Assembly (NCBI RefSeq): GCF_001641285.1
Contig: NZ_CP014841.1
Coordinates: 1,054,001-1,118,000, forward strand
Source of the DNA: Dyella thiooxydans
Lineage (GTDB): Bacteria; Pseudomonadota; Gammaproteobacteria; Xanthomonadales; Rhodanobacteraceae
Direction of reading: 5' to 3'
Length of the DNA: 64,000 nucleotides
Shown: piece by piece, positions 1-9,189 of the stretch
Numbering within the stretch: the first letter of the stretch is position 1
Layout of the letters: every line of letters begins with the position of its first letter
The notes under the pieces: model-generated
Databases searched by the model: none
What the model was told of the DNA's origin: nothing
Seen by the model: the letters and a program-made list of their open reading frames with translations, nothing else
Made by a program: the position numbers and the translations under genes

Positions 1-1780
1 CCTGGCCCCAGGGCAGCGCGAAGGTGCGGTCGAACGCCTCGCTCTCCGAGGTCGGGTCGAAGCCGACCGCCACCACCGCGGCATCGGCTATCGCCGCCAT
101 CTTCAGCGCCGCCGGCGAGATCAGCTCGTCGACCGGTACCACGCCCAGGCCCATGCGGCTGTAGTCCACGTCGGGCAGGTAGTCCAGCCGCACCGACACC
201 GCCTGCCCTGCCTTCAGATCCAGCGCGGCGTACAGCGGCGCCTGGCCTTCGCGCTTGGGCTGTTTGATCACCGGCTTGCCGTCCACGTACAAGGTGTAGC
301 TGTCCGCGCTCGCCGCCGCGGTGAGGAACAGGTAACGCCCCGCGTGCGGCGCCACGTAACGACCGCTCCAGCGGATGCTTCGCCGCTGCACCGCCGGCGT
401 GGTCCACAGCTCCGGCTTCCACTGGTCGACATGGGTATCCACGGCGGTCAACGCCGGCGTGCCGCGGAAGTCGGGATTGTCGAACGTCTCGCGCTGCAGG
501 CCGGGCTTGCCGCCGGCCGTAGTGAAACCGTCGCGCTTGAACACCGTGTCCGGCGACGGCAGGCCACGGTCGTACAGCACGCGCACCTTCGGACCGACAT
601 GGTCGACGATGCCGGCGAGGATGCTCTCGCTGCGGAACGTATCGATGTGCGAGCTGCCGCCCGCGGTGGCGTAGCCCGGGTAGGCATCCGGGCCGATCAC
701 AGCGATCGTCTTGATCTTGCCGGCATCGAGCGGGAGGGCCTGCCGATCATTCTTGAGCAGCACCAGCGACTCGCGCGCCGAGTCCAGCGCCACCTGGTCG
801 TTGGCGGCGCTGAATCGCGGCTGCGCCAGATCGAGCTGGGGCCGGTCGAGGAAGCCGAAGCGCACGGCCGTACGCAGGATGCGGCGCACCTTGTCGTCGA
901 GCTCGGCGCGGGACAGCGTGCCGTTGCGCAGGCCGGCCATCACCAGCGCAGGCTGCATCTTGTCGGCCGCGGGCATCTCCAGGTCCAGGCCGGCCTTGAA
1001 CGCCTTGAGGCCGTCGTCCACCGCACCCCAGTCGGACATGAACAGGCCGTCGAAGCCCCAGTCGTGCTTGAGGATGCCGCTGACCAGGCGCTTGTTCTCG
1101 GCGGTGTATTCGCCGTCGAGCTGGTTGTAGCTGCTCATCACCGCGCCGACATGACCCTGCTTCACCGCCATCTCGAAGGCGCGCAGGTAGATCTCGTGCA
1201 GCGGCCGGGGATCGATGACGGAGTTGATCTGGCGGCGGTCGTATTCGGAGTTGTTGGCGACGAAGTGCTTGATCGTGGCCACCACGCCCTGGCTCTGGAC
1301 GCCGTCGATCAGGCCGACGGCGGTGCGGCCGGCGAGGTACGGATCCTCGCCGTAATACTCCATGCTGCGGCCGTTCAGGGGCGAGCGGTAGATGTTCGCC
1401 CCTGGCCCGAGCAGGAAGCTGATGCCGCGGGCGCGCGCATCGCGTCCCATGGCCTCACCGACGCGCCTGGCCAGCGCCGGATCCCAGCTCGCCGCCAGCG
1501 CGATGCCGCCGGCATAGGCATTGGAGGGGCCACCCACGCGTACCCCGTAGGGGCCGTCGGACATGCCCAGCGCCGGCAGGCCGATCGACGGTACGGCGCG
1601 GATGTCGAAGCCGTCGGAGCCGCCGATCAGCGCCACCTCCTGCTCCAGCGTGAGCTTCTGCATCAGGCTGTCGACGCGGTGCTCGACGGCGGGCGAGTCG
1701 GGCTGCGGCCCGGCGGCCAGCGCCGGCAGGGTCAGGCCGGTGAGCAGCAAACTCATGGAAAGCGTTTTCCAACGGATCAT
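1..1780 (-). CDS. Glycoside hydrolase family 3 beta-glucosidase with PA14 insert (partial)
   Basis: Secreted GH3 exo-glycosidase; 593 residues are visible and the C-terminus lies beyond the left edge. The N-terminus is a signal peptide (about residues 1-22, ending LPALA). The catalytic barrel carries the family nucleophile Asp in MSDWGAVDDG (D250), and KHFVANN and GEDPYL are typical GH3 motifs. From about residue 385 to 540 there is a PA14-like insert (DSYTLYVDGKPV). It is the last visible gene of the TonB receptor-GH74-GH35-GH3 series, starting 11 bp after the GH35 stop. Its likely job is to trim glucose from xyloglucan oligosaccharides in the periplasm. Family assignment is firm; the substrate is inferred from neighbours. 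Confidence 0.93.
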   Translation of the reverse strand, partial: MIRWKTLSMSLLLTGLTLPALAAGPQPDSPAVEHRVDSLMQKLTLEQEVALIGGSDGFDIRAVPSIGLPALGMSDGPYGVRVGGPSNAYAGGIALAASWDPALARRVGEAMGRDARARGISFLLGPGANIYRSPLNGRSMEYYGEDPYLAGRTAVGLIDGVQSQGVVATIKHFVANNSEYDRRQINSVIDPRPLHEIYLRAFEMAVKQGHVGAVMSSYNQLDGEYTAENKRLVSGILKHDWGFDGLFMSDWGAVDDGLKAFKAGLDLEMPAADKMQPALVMAGLRNGTLSRAELDDKVRRILRTAVRFGFLDRPQLDLAQPRFSAANDQVALDSARESLVLLKNDRQALPLDAGKIKTIAVIGPDAYPGYATAGGSSHIDTFRSESILAGIVDHVGPKVRVLYDRGLPSPDTVFKRDGFTTAGGKPGLQRETFDNPDFRGTPALTAVDTHVDQWKPELWTTPAVQRRSIRWSGRYVAPHAGRYLFLTAAASADSYTLYVDGKPVIKQPKREGQAPLYAALDLKAGQAVSVRLDYLPDVDYSRMGLGVVPVDELISPAALKMAAIADAAVVAVGFDPTSESEAFDRTFALPWGQ

Positions 1781-1791
1781 GCGGACATCCT

Positions 1792-3396
1792 TCAGTACGT
1801 GGCCAGCTTGACGTGCAGCCACTGCGGTGTGCTGGTGAGATTGAGGCCATAGTCGGTCTGGTCGCCGTTCCACACGCGCAGGAACTGCCACTGGCCGTCG
1901 ACGTAGCGGCCCTCTTCCACGCGCTCGAACAGCGAATGTCTGCCGGCGTTGCGACCCGACGGCTGGAAGCTCACCCGGGCGTGGTAGCCGGCCACCAGGT
2001 AGTCGTTGCGACCGAGCTGCACGATCAGCACACCGCCCTGCGGCGTCGGGTTGCCCTTCGGCTCGGGCGTGCCGAACAGCGGCAGGCCATAGCCGATCTG
2101 CGCGGTCCAGTCGCCCAGGTCGATCTGCTGGGTATGCGTCTGCTCCGGCTCGGACACGCCCCACACCCTGCCCTCGAAGTTCGCCTTGGCGACCAGCGAG
2201 GCGATCGGACGAAGCAGCGCATAGTCCAGCGCAAACGGCTTGAGCGTGTCCGCATCGATCTTGTGCGCGCCCAGCGGCCAGTTGGAGTAGCCGGTGTAGT
2301 CCATGCCGAACGGCGAGTAGCCGATCGCGCCGTGCCCCAGCGCCGTGAACAAGTAACGCGCATACGACGGCGCGCTGCTGGTTTCGCCGACGAACAGCGG
2401 GTTGTCGGCGCGGCGGTAGCGGTCCAGCACCGCGGTGTACTTCGCGTACTCCGGCATGTAGATGTCCGGCGCAATCAGGTCCAGCGCCGGTGCGGCGGCA
2501 CGCCAGATGGCGAGCACATTGTCGGTGGGGCCACCGCTAGAATAGCCACCGGGCGGACCGGGATGAAACGGATCGCGCAGCGCGACGTTGGCGTACATCG
2601 GCAGGTCGTAGACGGCCTTGCCGGCCGCAGCCACCTGGTCGACATAGTGGGCGATGGCCCAGGCGTAGGAGAACTCCGCCGCGTCCTTGCCGAACACATT
2701 GGCCCAGCTGCCGGCGCGATGGCCGGTCTTTTTCAACACGGCCGCAGGAACGGCCGACTGCAGCAGCCGGTCGCCCGCAGCGGAGTGATCGCGGTCGGTG
2801 CCGTAGGTGCCGGTCTCGTTCTCCACCTGCACCATGATCACGGTGTGCTGGTCGCCGTCGATCTGGCGCAGGTGCTTCATCAGGGCCACGAAGGCACGGC
2901 GGTCGGCGTCCAGCGTGGACTGCGCGAACGGCGACAGCGAGTTCAGCGTGTCGCCGTCCTTCTTGCGCACGCGCGGGAAGCGCCGGTTGTCCAGCTTCAC
3001 CCAGGCCGGTGCGTACGCCGGGCCGTTGTTCTTCCAGGTGGCAAACCACAGCAGCACCAGCCGCAGCTTGTGCCCGCGCGCCTGTGCGACCAGGGTGTCG
3101 AGGAAGCTGAAATCGAAATGCCCTTCGCTGGGCTCGATCTGCTCCCAGGCGATCGGCACCTGCACGGTGTTCACCTGCAGCGCGTCCATCGCCGGCCAGA
3201 CCTTCGGCAGCATCGCCGGCCAGGCGCTGGAATTGTTCACCTGCGCACCCAGCATCAGGTAGGGCTGGCCGTCCACCAGCAGCATGTGCCGGCCATGCGC
3301 GGTGACCACGCGCGGCAGAGGCGTGGCAGCGGCGGGCTGCACGGCAAGGATGCCGAAGACGAGCGCGAACGCGCCGACAAAAGAACAGAGCCTCAT
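1792..3396 (-). CDS. Glycoside hydrolase family 35 beta-galactosidase (with DUF5597-type C-terminus)
   Basis: A 534-residue secreted GH35 enzyme. The signal peptide ends near AAATPLP. Clan-A catalytic residues are visible: the acid/base in QVENETG (E194) and the nucleophile in FVGETSS (E338). The C-terminal third matches the DUF5597 domain common in xyloglucan-locus GH35 enzymes. Its start codon overlaps the GH74 stop (ATGA), so the two are translationally coupled. By analogy with characterised xyloglucan loci it would remove beta-galactosyl units from xyloglucan side chains. The family call is from motifs, the substrate from context. Confidence 0.92.
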   Translation of the reverse strand: MRLCSFVGAFALVFGILAVQPAAATPLPRVVTAHGRHMLLVDGQPYLMLGAQVNNSSAWPAMLPKVWPAMDALQVNTVQVPIAWEQIEPSEGHFDFSFLDTLVAQARGHKLRLVLLWFATWKNNGPAYAPAWVKLDNRRFPRVRKKDGDTLNSLSPFAQSTLDADRRAFVALMKHLRQIDGDQHTVIMVQVENETGTYGTDRDHSAAGDRLLQSAVPAAVLKKTGHRAGSWANVFGKDAAEFSYAWAIAHYVDQVAAAGKAVYDLPMYANVALRDPFHPGPPGGYSSGGPTDNVLAIWRAAAPALDLIAPDIYMPEYAKYTAVLDRYRRADNPLFVGETSSAPSYARYLFTALGHGAIGYSPFGMDYTGYSNWPLGAHKIDADTLKPFALDYALLRPIASLVAKANFEGRVWGVSEPEQTHTQQIDLGDWTAQIGYGLPLFGTPEPKGNPTPQGGVLIVQLGRNDYLVAGYHARVSFQPSGRNAGRHSLFERVEEGRYVDGQWQFLRVWNGDQTDYGLNLTSTPQWLHVKLATY

Positions 3397-5612
3397 GGTG
3401 CGGATTCCTCGGGGTCGCCAAACACGATGCCGCGCCCGCCCGTGGCCAGGTACACGCGGCCGAAGACACGGGGATCGCCGATGAGCACGTCGATACGGCC
3501 GTACTGGTGGGCGTCGTCGTTGATGCGCTGCCAGTGCGAGCCGCCGTCGAGCGAGCGGAACAGGCCCTGCTGCCGGCCGTAGCGACCGGCCACGAACAGC
3601 ACCGGCGAGTGCCCACCCGGCGCCGGCTTGCCGAAGCCGAAGGCGTCGACCCCGGCGATGCCGGGCAGCACCTGCTGCACGCGTCCGGTATCGTCGCCGC
3701 GCGTCAGCGGCAGGTCGCGCGCGGCCAGGTAGAGCGCCCCCGCCGCACCGGGCGCCGCCTGCAGCTGCACGTGCTGGCGCCCTTGCGCCGCGGTGCCGAG
3801 TGCGCCACCCAGCGACGCGAACGTCGCGCCACCGTCGTGGCTCGCGTACAGCGCGCCGGAGTCCGGATCGAACGCATAGCAGCGCCGCGGATCCACGCGG
3901 TCGCCCAGCACCTTCAGGCCGCCCGGCAGGTCGGCCGCGGCCTGCCAGTGACGGCCGAAATCGCGGGTGAGATAGACATGCTTCGCGTGGCGCGGCGCCC
4001 ACAGCACGCCGGCGCCATCTGCGGTCCAGGCGATGCTGCCCGCCCCCTCGCCTTCCGGCGGTTCGCTGGCCAGGGCCTGCCAGTGCTGGCCGCCGTCGTC
4101 GGACCAGGCCGCACGCACCGCCGGTCCGAACGGCTCGCGCAGGTAGCCGGTGCGCACGATCCGCTCCGGCCGCAGCCCGGCGTAGTCGATGGCCTGGCTG
4201 TTGGCGTAGCGCGGCGGTGCCTGGAACTGCAGCGGCGCCACGGCCAGATCGTCGTGGCGATAGCCGTCCAGGTCGCCCAGTGCGCTGAGCAGATGCGCGC
4301 CCTGCGGCGGGCTGATCAGGCCCAGCGGCACGGTCTCCTCCAGTCCGCGGTCGGCGAAGCTCCAGTGCACTTCGCCGCCGTGATCGAGCCGGCCCAGGTC
4401 ATGCGTGGACCACAGGCCGTAGCCGGTGACGAAGATCACGTGGTCGGGATCGAACGGGTCGATGGCCACGGTGGTCATCCAGTGCGGCGTGTGCTCCACC
4501 GTCCAGGGCGCCTCGCTCCGGTCGAACACCGAGTGCGCAAGCACTTCGGTCCAGTGCGCACCGCGGTCGGTGCTGCGGAACAGCAGGTCGTGCGGGTGGT
4601 AGTGATGGTGGGTACTGGCCACCAGCAACGCCGGGTTGGAGGGCGCCACCGCGACGTCGCCCCAGCCGAAGCCCGCGGGCCCGCCGTGGCGGGGGATCGG
4701 CGTGATGTCGGTCCAGCGGTTGGTGGCCGGCTGCCAGCGCCAGATGGCGCCGTCGTTCATGGTGTCCGGGCCGGGCTCGTCGCCGTAGCTCAGGTAGTAG
4801 TCGCCGTCACTGGCGCGGTGCATGTGGCTGGGCCGCAGACCCACCGGCTGGCCCGGCACGGCACTCCAGCGGTGGCCGCCATCGGTGGAACGGAACAGGC
4901 TGGTCTGGCGGGTGGACACGCCGGCATAGATCACGGGTGTCGGTTGGCCCGGCCGACCGCTGGCCGGATCGAACACCACGAACACGATGCCGATGGGCTG
5001 GGTGCGCCAGGCGTTGGTGGCACTGGCCGACGGCGACGTGGCCACGGCCGGGAAGCCGGCCACCCGTGCCCAGTGCGCGCCATGGTCGCCGCTGCGCCAG
5101 AGCCCGGCGTCGCGCGAACCGAGGAACAGCACGCGGCCGTCGTTGGGATCCACCGCCAGCCGCTCGCCATTGCCGCGTCCCAGCTCGTTGCCGCCAAGCT
5201 TGAACGGCAGGTCGACGCGCTGGAAGCTGCGTCCCTGGTCGTGCGAGCGCAGGATCGCGGCATCGCCGGATCGGGGCGTGGTGTACGTGCCCGCAGCCAG
5301 GTACAGCCACTGCGGATCGGAGGGATCGACCGCGAAGCTGTCGATGCCGAACAGGTTTTGATCCTTCGCCGCGATCCAGTCGGTCAGCGGCTGCCAGCGT
5401 CCGCGGCTCTCGTCCCAGCGATAGGCGCCGCCCACGTCGGTACGCGCGTAGTGCAGGCCGCGCACCGTCGGGTGGAAGAGTACGCCGGAGACATAGCCGC
5501 CACCGCCGATACGCACGTTGGCGAAGTGGTAGGGAACGGTAGCGGGTTGGCTGGCGTAGGCGCTCAGCGAGAGGAACCAGGCGCAGGCGATGACGCCGAT
5601 GTTTCTGAGCAT
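3393..5612 (-). CDS. Glycoside hydrolase family 74 xyloglucanase
   Basis: A 739-residue exported protein (signal peptide about 1-20, LSLSAYA) made of repeated seven-bladed propeller segments (STDGGHRW, SHDQGRSF, SRDAGLW). The first catalytic Asp lies in YARTDVGGAY (D59) and the second is probably in SIAWTADGAG, near residue 500. GH74 enzymes cleave the beta-1,4-glucan backbone of xyloglucan, endo or at the reducing end. The start is the Met after KSFFD, giving a clean signal peptide; the open frame upstream has no secretion signal. It lies downstream of the TonB receptor across a 155-bp gap holding two strong hairpins. Confidence 0.93.
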   Translation of the reverse strand: MLRNIGVIACAWFLSLSAYASQPATVPYHFANVRIGGGGYVSGVLFHPTVRGLHYARTDVGGAYRWDESRGRWQPLTDWIAAKDQNLFGIDSFAVDPSDPQWLYLAAGTYTTPRSGDAAILRSHDQGRSFQRVDLPFKLGGNELGRGNGERLAVDPNDGRVLFLGSRDAGLWRSGDHGAHWARVAGFPAVATSPSASATNAWRTQPIGIVFVVFDPASGRPGQPTPVIYAGVSTRQTSLFRSTDGGHRWSAVPGQPVGLRPSHMHRASDGDYYLSYGDEPGPDTMNDGAIWRWQPATNRWTDITPIPRHGGPAGFGWGDVAVAPSNPALLVASTHHHYHPHDLLFRSTDRGAHWTEVLAHSVFDRSEAPWTVEHTPHWMTTVAIDPFDPDHVIFVTGYGLWSTHDLGRLDHGGEVHWSFADRGLEETVPLGLISPPQGAHLLSALGDLDGYRHDDLAVAPLQFQAPPRYANSQAIDYAGLRPERIVRTGYLREPFGPAVRAAWSDDGGQHWQALASEPPEGEGAGSIAWTADGAGVLWAPRHAKHVYLTRDFGRHWQAAADLPGGLKVLGDRVDPRRCYAFDPDSGALYASHDGGATFASLGGALGTAAQGRQHVQLQAAPGAAGALYLAARDLPLTRGDDTGRVQQVLPGIAGVDAFGFGKPAPGGHSPVLFVAGRYGRQQGLFRSLDGGSHWQRINDDAHQYGRIDVLIGDPRVFGRVYLATGGRGIVFGDPEESAP

Positions 5613-5702
5613 GTCGAAGAAACTCTTTCTCAGCCTTGCCACCGTCCCGGCCCATGCGTCGAACGGGTCGGGGCGCGACGGGACTTCGCGGGTGCCGGGC
5701 GA

Positions 5703-5722
5703 GGCATCCGATGCCGGATGCC
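5703..5722 (-). terminator. Hairpin in the receptor-GH74 gap, inner copy
   Basis: GGCATCC (5703-5709) pairs perfectly with GGATGCC (5716-5722) around a 6-base loop. No U-tract follows, so it may be an RNA-stability or attenuation hairpin rather than a full terminator. Confidence 0.4.
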
Positions 5723-5730
5723 CTGCCCCC

Positions 5731-5759
5731 TGCCGGAACCCCCATCGACGGTTCCGGCA
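5731..5759 (-). terminator. 10-bp perfect hairpin just after the TonB receptor stop
   Basis: TGCCGGAACC (5731-5740) and GGTTCCGGCA (5750-5759) form a perfect 10-bp stem with a 9-base loop, 8 bp past the receptor stop. It lacks a U-run. It could set a high receptor to low enzyme transcript ratio by partial termination or 3'-end protection. Confidence 0.5.
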
Positions 5760-5767
5760 CCGCACGG

Positions 5768-8764
5768 TCAGAACGACGCGCGCAGTGTCAACGCGTAGCG
5801 GGTGTCGTTCACGTACCAGGACGTGGTGTGCTTGCCCGAGGCGTTCTGATACATGATCGTGCGCTGCTCGGCGTTGTTGAGGTTGTTCATCTCCAGGCCG
5901 AGCTTCAGGTGGTCGCTGAACGCGTAGAAGATCGAACCGTCCAGCTGTCCGTAGGCATCGGCGAACACCGGCAGCTTCCACGGGATGTTGTTGTCGGTGC
6001 CGTTGTAGCCGTTCGGACCGATCGACAGCAGATAGCGGCTGCGCCAGTTGTAGGCCAGGCGGACCTGCCACGGACCGTGCTCGTAGAAGCCGGCGACATT
6101 GAGCGAGTTCTTCGACAGGCCATCCGCCGGGAGGTTGCCGTAGGTGGAGCCATCCGTATCGACCGGCACCGCGGTGGTGTCGTTCGGCACGTGGGTCCGG
6201 CTGCGGATGTAGGTGTAGTTCGTCGACATGCCGAAGCCCTTGACCGGCAGGAAGTCGAAGAACTGGTTCCAGCCGATTTCCGCGCCGTCGATCGTCGCCT
6301 TGCCAATGTTCACCGGGCGGGTGATCAGGTACTGGTAGTTGTTGCCGTCGACGCCCGGATAGGTGACGAAGCGCGACTCGTTACGGAAATAGTCCCTGAT
6401 GCCCTTGTGGAACAGGTTGATCCAGGCCATGCCGCCGCGGTCCTGGTCGAAGTACCACTCCAGCGACAGGTCGAACTGATCGGCCTTCATCGGCGTGAGG
6501 TACGGATTGCTGTTGGAACTGCCGGTCAGGGTCAGCTTGTCGATCGGCAGGGCCGTCGTGCCCGGCGGCGGCGTGTAGCCCGATACCACCGCGGCATTGA
6601 GGATCTGGTAGGCCTGCATCTGGCTGAAGTCCGGTCGCGCGATCGCCTTGGAGAAGGCAAAGCGCGTGATCCAGTCCGGAGCGAACTCCCACTTCACGTT
6701 CAGGCTGGGCAGGACGTCGGTGTATTCGTTGCGGGCGTTGATGGGCGAGGACTGGCCTGCACCCAGATACGGCGCAAGCGCCTGGTTGGGGTACACCAGG
6801 AAGCCATCGGCCGAGTTCCGGGTCTTCACCGCGCGCACGCCGACGTTGCCGGTCAGGTTGGCCTCGTCGATCCCGAAGTCGAGCATGGCGTACGCCGCAT
6901 AGGTCTTCTCATGCTGGATGTTGGTGTGCGAGGCGTCGAGCAGCGTGGGCTGGTACGGATTGGCGTAGCAGCAGGAATAGAACGGGATCGCTGCGTCGTG
7001 GATGGCGGCGTAGCTGGCCGGATAACCCAGCGCTGTCGACAGCACCGGCGCGTAGAACGCACCCGGGATGCCGGCGTCACCCTTGTAGAAGTTCTTGAAC
7101 GTGTCCAGGTGCACCAGGCTGCTGTTGACCGTGCCGTTGAGGTCCAGGCCGGGCAATGCGCCGCCGGGCAGCGCCCAGCCCTGCATCCAGGTCTGGAACA
7201 CGGGCATCCAGTTGTAGCCGGTGTCGATGTTGTCGGCGTAACGGTTGGTCAGGCGCACGCCCGCTTTCACGCCCTGCAGGAAGCCGCTGCTGAAGCGGTG
7301 GTCGATATCCGCGCGCCAGGCCAGCTCTTTCGCGTAGTTCTGGTTCTGGTGGTCCATGGTGAACCCCCAGTAGTAATTGGCGGAGTTGCCGGTAAAGCCG
7401 GTGTCGACGCCGATCCGCGGCGGGCTGCTTCCGTTCAGCGCCACATCGATGTAGGGCACGTTGGTGCCCAGCGCCACGGTGGAATCCAGGCTTCTTGTGG
7501 TGGCCTTGACGAACTGCACCGAACTCGAGAGGTCGGTTTTGTCCCCCAGCCGCCACTTCATGCCGGTGGAGAAATCGGTGGTCTTGGAGTGGCTGTCCGA
7601 AGCACGGATGTCGGTGCCCATCGGCACGCCGCCGGGCTGGGTGAGACGACCGGACTGGAACACGCCGCCGTTGATCTTGCTGGGCTGGCTGGCGTCCACC
7701 ACCACCTGGGTCGGGTCGTTGCTGACGAAGATCGCGTCCTCGTCCCAGACCTCGTGGTACTTGCTCTGGAACGCGGTGGCGAAAAAGTCGAGGTCGTCGT
7801 TCGGCCGCCACTGGAAGGCCAAGTAGTAGCCGTCGCGCTTGCGGTTGTACTGCAGCGTGCGCCAGTCGGCACCGCGCGGCACCCAGATGCCGGCCGCGTT
7901 CTTGAAGAACGGGCGCACGAACAGGCCGTCGGTGCGCGTCGTCAGGCGCGAATCGGCGACGTCGACGAGGAAGCCCATCTCGCCGAGGCTGGTGTTCCAG
8001 CGATTGCTGTAGAGCACCGAGGCGGACGGCTTGTACTTCTTGCTGAAGTCGCCGTAGTTCTCGCTGGCCGATGCGGCGATCTTCTGGCCCTGGAAGTCGA
8101 AGGGCATGAAGGTACGCAGGTTCACCGTGCCGCCCAGGCCGCCTTCGATCATCTCGGCGGTCTGGTTCTTGTAGACGTCGACGCCGGACATCAATTCCGA
8201 CGGCACGTCCTGGAAGCTGAGCGCATGCCCGCCGTTGGCGGAGAAGATGTCGCGGCCGTTCAACTCCGAACGCACCTGGGTCAGGCCGCGCACCTGCACG
8301 CCATTGCCTTCGGCCGAGAAGTGCTCCGGATCGCCCTGCGAGAGAAAGTGGTCGATGGTGACGCCGGGAATGCGCGACAGGGTTTCGGTGACGCTGCGGT
8401 CCGGCAAGGCGCCGATATCGGTGGCGGACAGCGAGTCGACGAAGGTGTCGGCGTCGTACTTGATGTCCTGCGCCTTCTCCACCGAGGCCCGGATGCCGGT
8501 CACCACGACGGCGGAAAGATCCTTGGTCTGCTTGTCGTCGGCCTTCGCCGGCTTCTTCTTCGGCGACTTCGCGCCGGTGGCGGAGGCCGTCGACGCGGCC
8601 TGGTCCTGCGCCTGTGCGGGGGGCGTCCCGACAGCCGGCTGCGCGTGCACCTCCAGCGAACCGCTGCACAGCAGCGCGAAGGCGATCGCCCCCGACAACC
8701 GCGCCATCGGCATTCCGTTCGTCGAACGGCGACGCCCTGCATCAAACGTGAACTTGACCGGCAT
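5768..8764 (-). CDS. TonB-dependent outer membrane receptor
   Basis: A 998-residue TonB-dependent receptor of the large Xanthomonad carbohydrate type. After a signal peptide (ending about residue 41, LEVHAQP) comes a Pro/Ala/Lys-rich linker, the TonB box DLSAVVVTG (about 82-90), a plug domain (ALPDRSVTETLSRIPGV, VRGLTQVRSELNGRDIF) and a 22-strand barrel ending in aromatic F (ALTLRASF). The start was chosen at MPVKFTF because GGGAGGG precedes it; upstream codons in frame are not needed. As first gene of the locus it probably imports xyloglucan oligosaccharides across the outer membrane, feeding the GH74, GH35 and GH3 enzymes. Confidence 0.95.
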   Translation of the reverse strand: MPVKFTFDAGRRRSTNGMPMARLSGAIAFALLCSGSLEVHAQPAVGTPPAQAQDQAASTASATGAKSPKKKPAKADDKQTKDLSAVVVTGIRASVEKAQDIKYDADTFVDSLSATDIGALPDRSVTETLSRIPGVTIDHFLSQGDPEHFSAEGNGVQVRGLTQVRSELNGRDIFSANGGHALSFQDVPSELMSGVDVYKNQTAEMIEGGLGGTVNLRTFMPFDFQGQKIAASASENYGDFSKKYKPSASVLYSNRWNTSLGEMGFLVDVADSRLTTRTDGLFVRPFFKNAAGIWVPRGADWRTLQYNRKRDGYYLAFQWRPNDDLDFFATAFQSKYHEVWDEDAIFVSNDPTQVVVDASQPSKINGGVFQSGRLTQPGGVPMGTDIRASDSHSKTTDFSTGMKWRLGDKTDLSSSVQFVKATTRSLDSTVALGTNVPYIDVALNGSSPPRIGVDTGFTGNSANYYWGFTMDHQNQNYAKELAWRADIDHRFSSGFLQGVKAGVRLTNRYADNIDTGYNWMPVFQTWMQGWALPGGALPGLDLNGTVNSSLVHLDTFKNFYKGDAGIPGAFYAPVLSTALGYPASYAAIHDAAIPFYSCCYANPYQPTLLDASHTNIQHEKTYAAYAMLDFGIDEANLTGNVGVRAVKTRNSADGFLVYPNQALAPYLGAGQSSPINARNEYTDVLPSLNVKWEFAPDWITRFAFSKAIARPDFSQMQAYQILNAAVVSGYTPPPGTTALPIDKLTLTGSSNSNPYLTPMKADQFDLSLEWYFDQDRGGMAWINLFHKGIRDYFRNESRFVTYPGVDGNNYQYLITRPVNIGKATIDGAEIGWNQFFDFLPVKGFGMSTNYTYIRSRTHVPNDTTAVPVDTDGSTYGNLPADGLSKNSLNVAGFYEHGPWQVRLAYNWRSRYLLSIGPNGYNGTDNNIPWKLPVFADAYGQLDGSIFYAFSDHLKLGLEMNNLNNAEQRTIMYQNASGKHTTSWYVNDTRYALTLRASF

Positions 8765-9189
8765 GATGAGCCCTCCCCCAAAGATTTGACATGGCCGACC
8801 TGTTCGAACGTCGGTCGGCTCTCCCGCAACCTGCGAGGCATTCCGGAGCCCTCCTCCTCCGGGTGATGCCAGCGGGTAGTGATGCTGTCGCGACGCACTA
8901 AAGCCATACAATTGCGAAATCGAAAGCCGCGGTTAACGTTTCTCCGTGTGCGGCCGCAGCATGCGATCAGCCTGGACCGATCCGTCCGAAGCATGCAGCA
9001 ATCGGCGCCACCGGAACCCGGGCTTCGGCGCCTTGATGGTTCGAGGGGCGCCCGCCGACGCGGTGTGCTGCGACCATAGCCAAATGGGGCACGTTGCGCG
9101 CCCGGTCGAAGGTCCGGTGCTCGGGCCTGTCTGGTCGGAACGTTCCAGCAGCGGCCGTGTCCGATGGGGCGCCTGCTTCTTTCCCGAAG
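8765..9189. other. 425-bp non-coding gap upstream of the TonB receptor
   Basis: No convincing gene. It should hold the promoter and operator of the xyloglucan locus. On the minus strand AACGTTAACC at about 8933-8942 contains the self-complementary GTTAAC and might be part of a LacI-type operator, but no second half-site is clear. An 88-codon frame inside (8967-9233) overlaps the permease gene and looks spurious. Confidence 0.4.

Noticed and set aside
344-1852. A 502-codon plus-strand frame
   Set aside because: It is antisense to the GH3 gene, whose signal peptide and catalytic motif are clear.
5636-8866. A 1076-codon open frame on the plus strand
   Set aside because: It is antisense to the well-supported TonB receptor; long shadow frames are expected in high-GC DNA, and its translation is compositionally odd (His/Arg/Val/Gly-rich) without domains.
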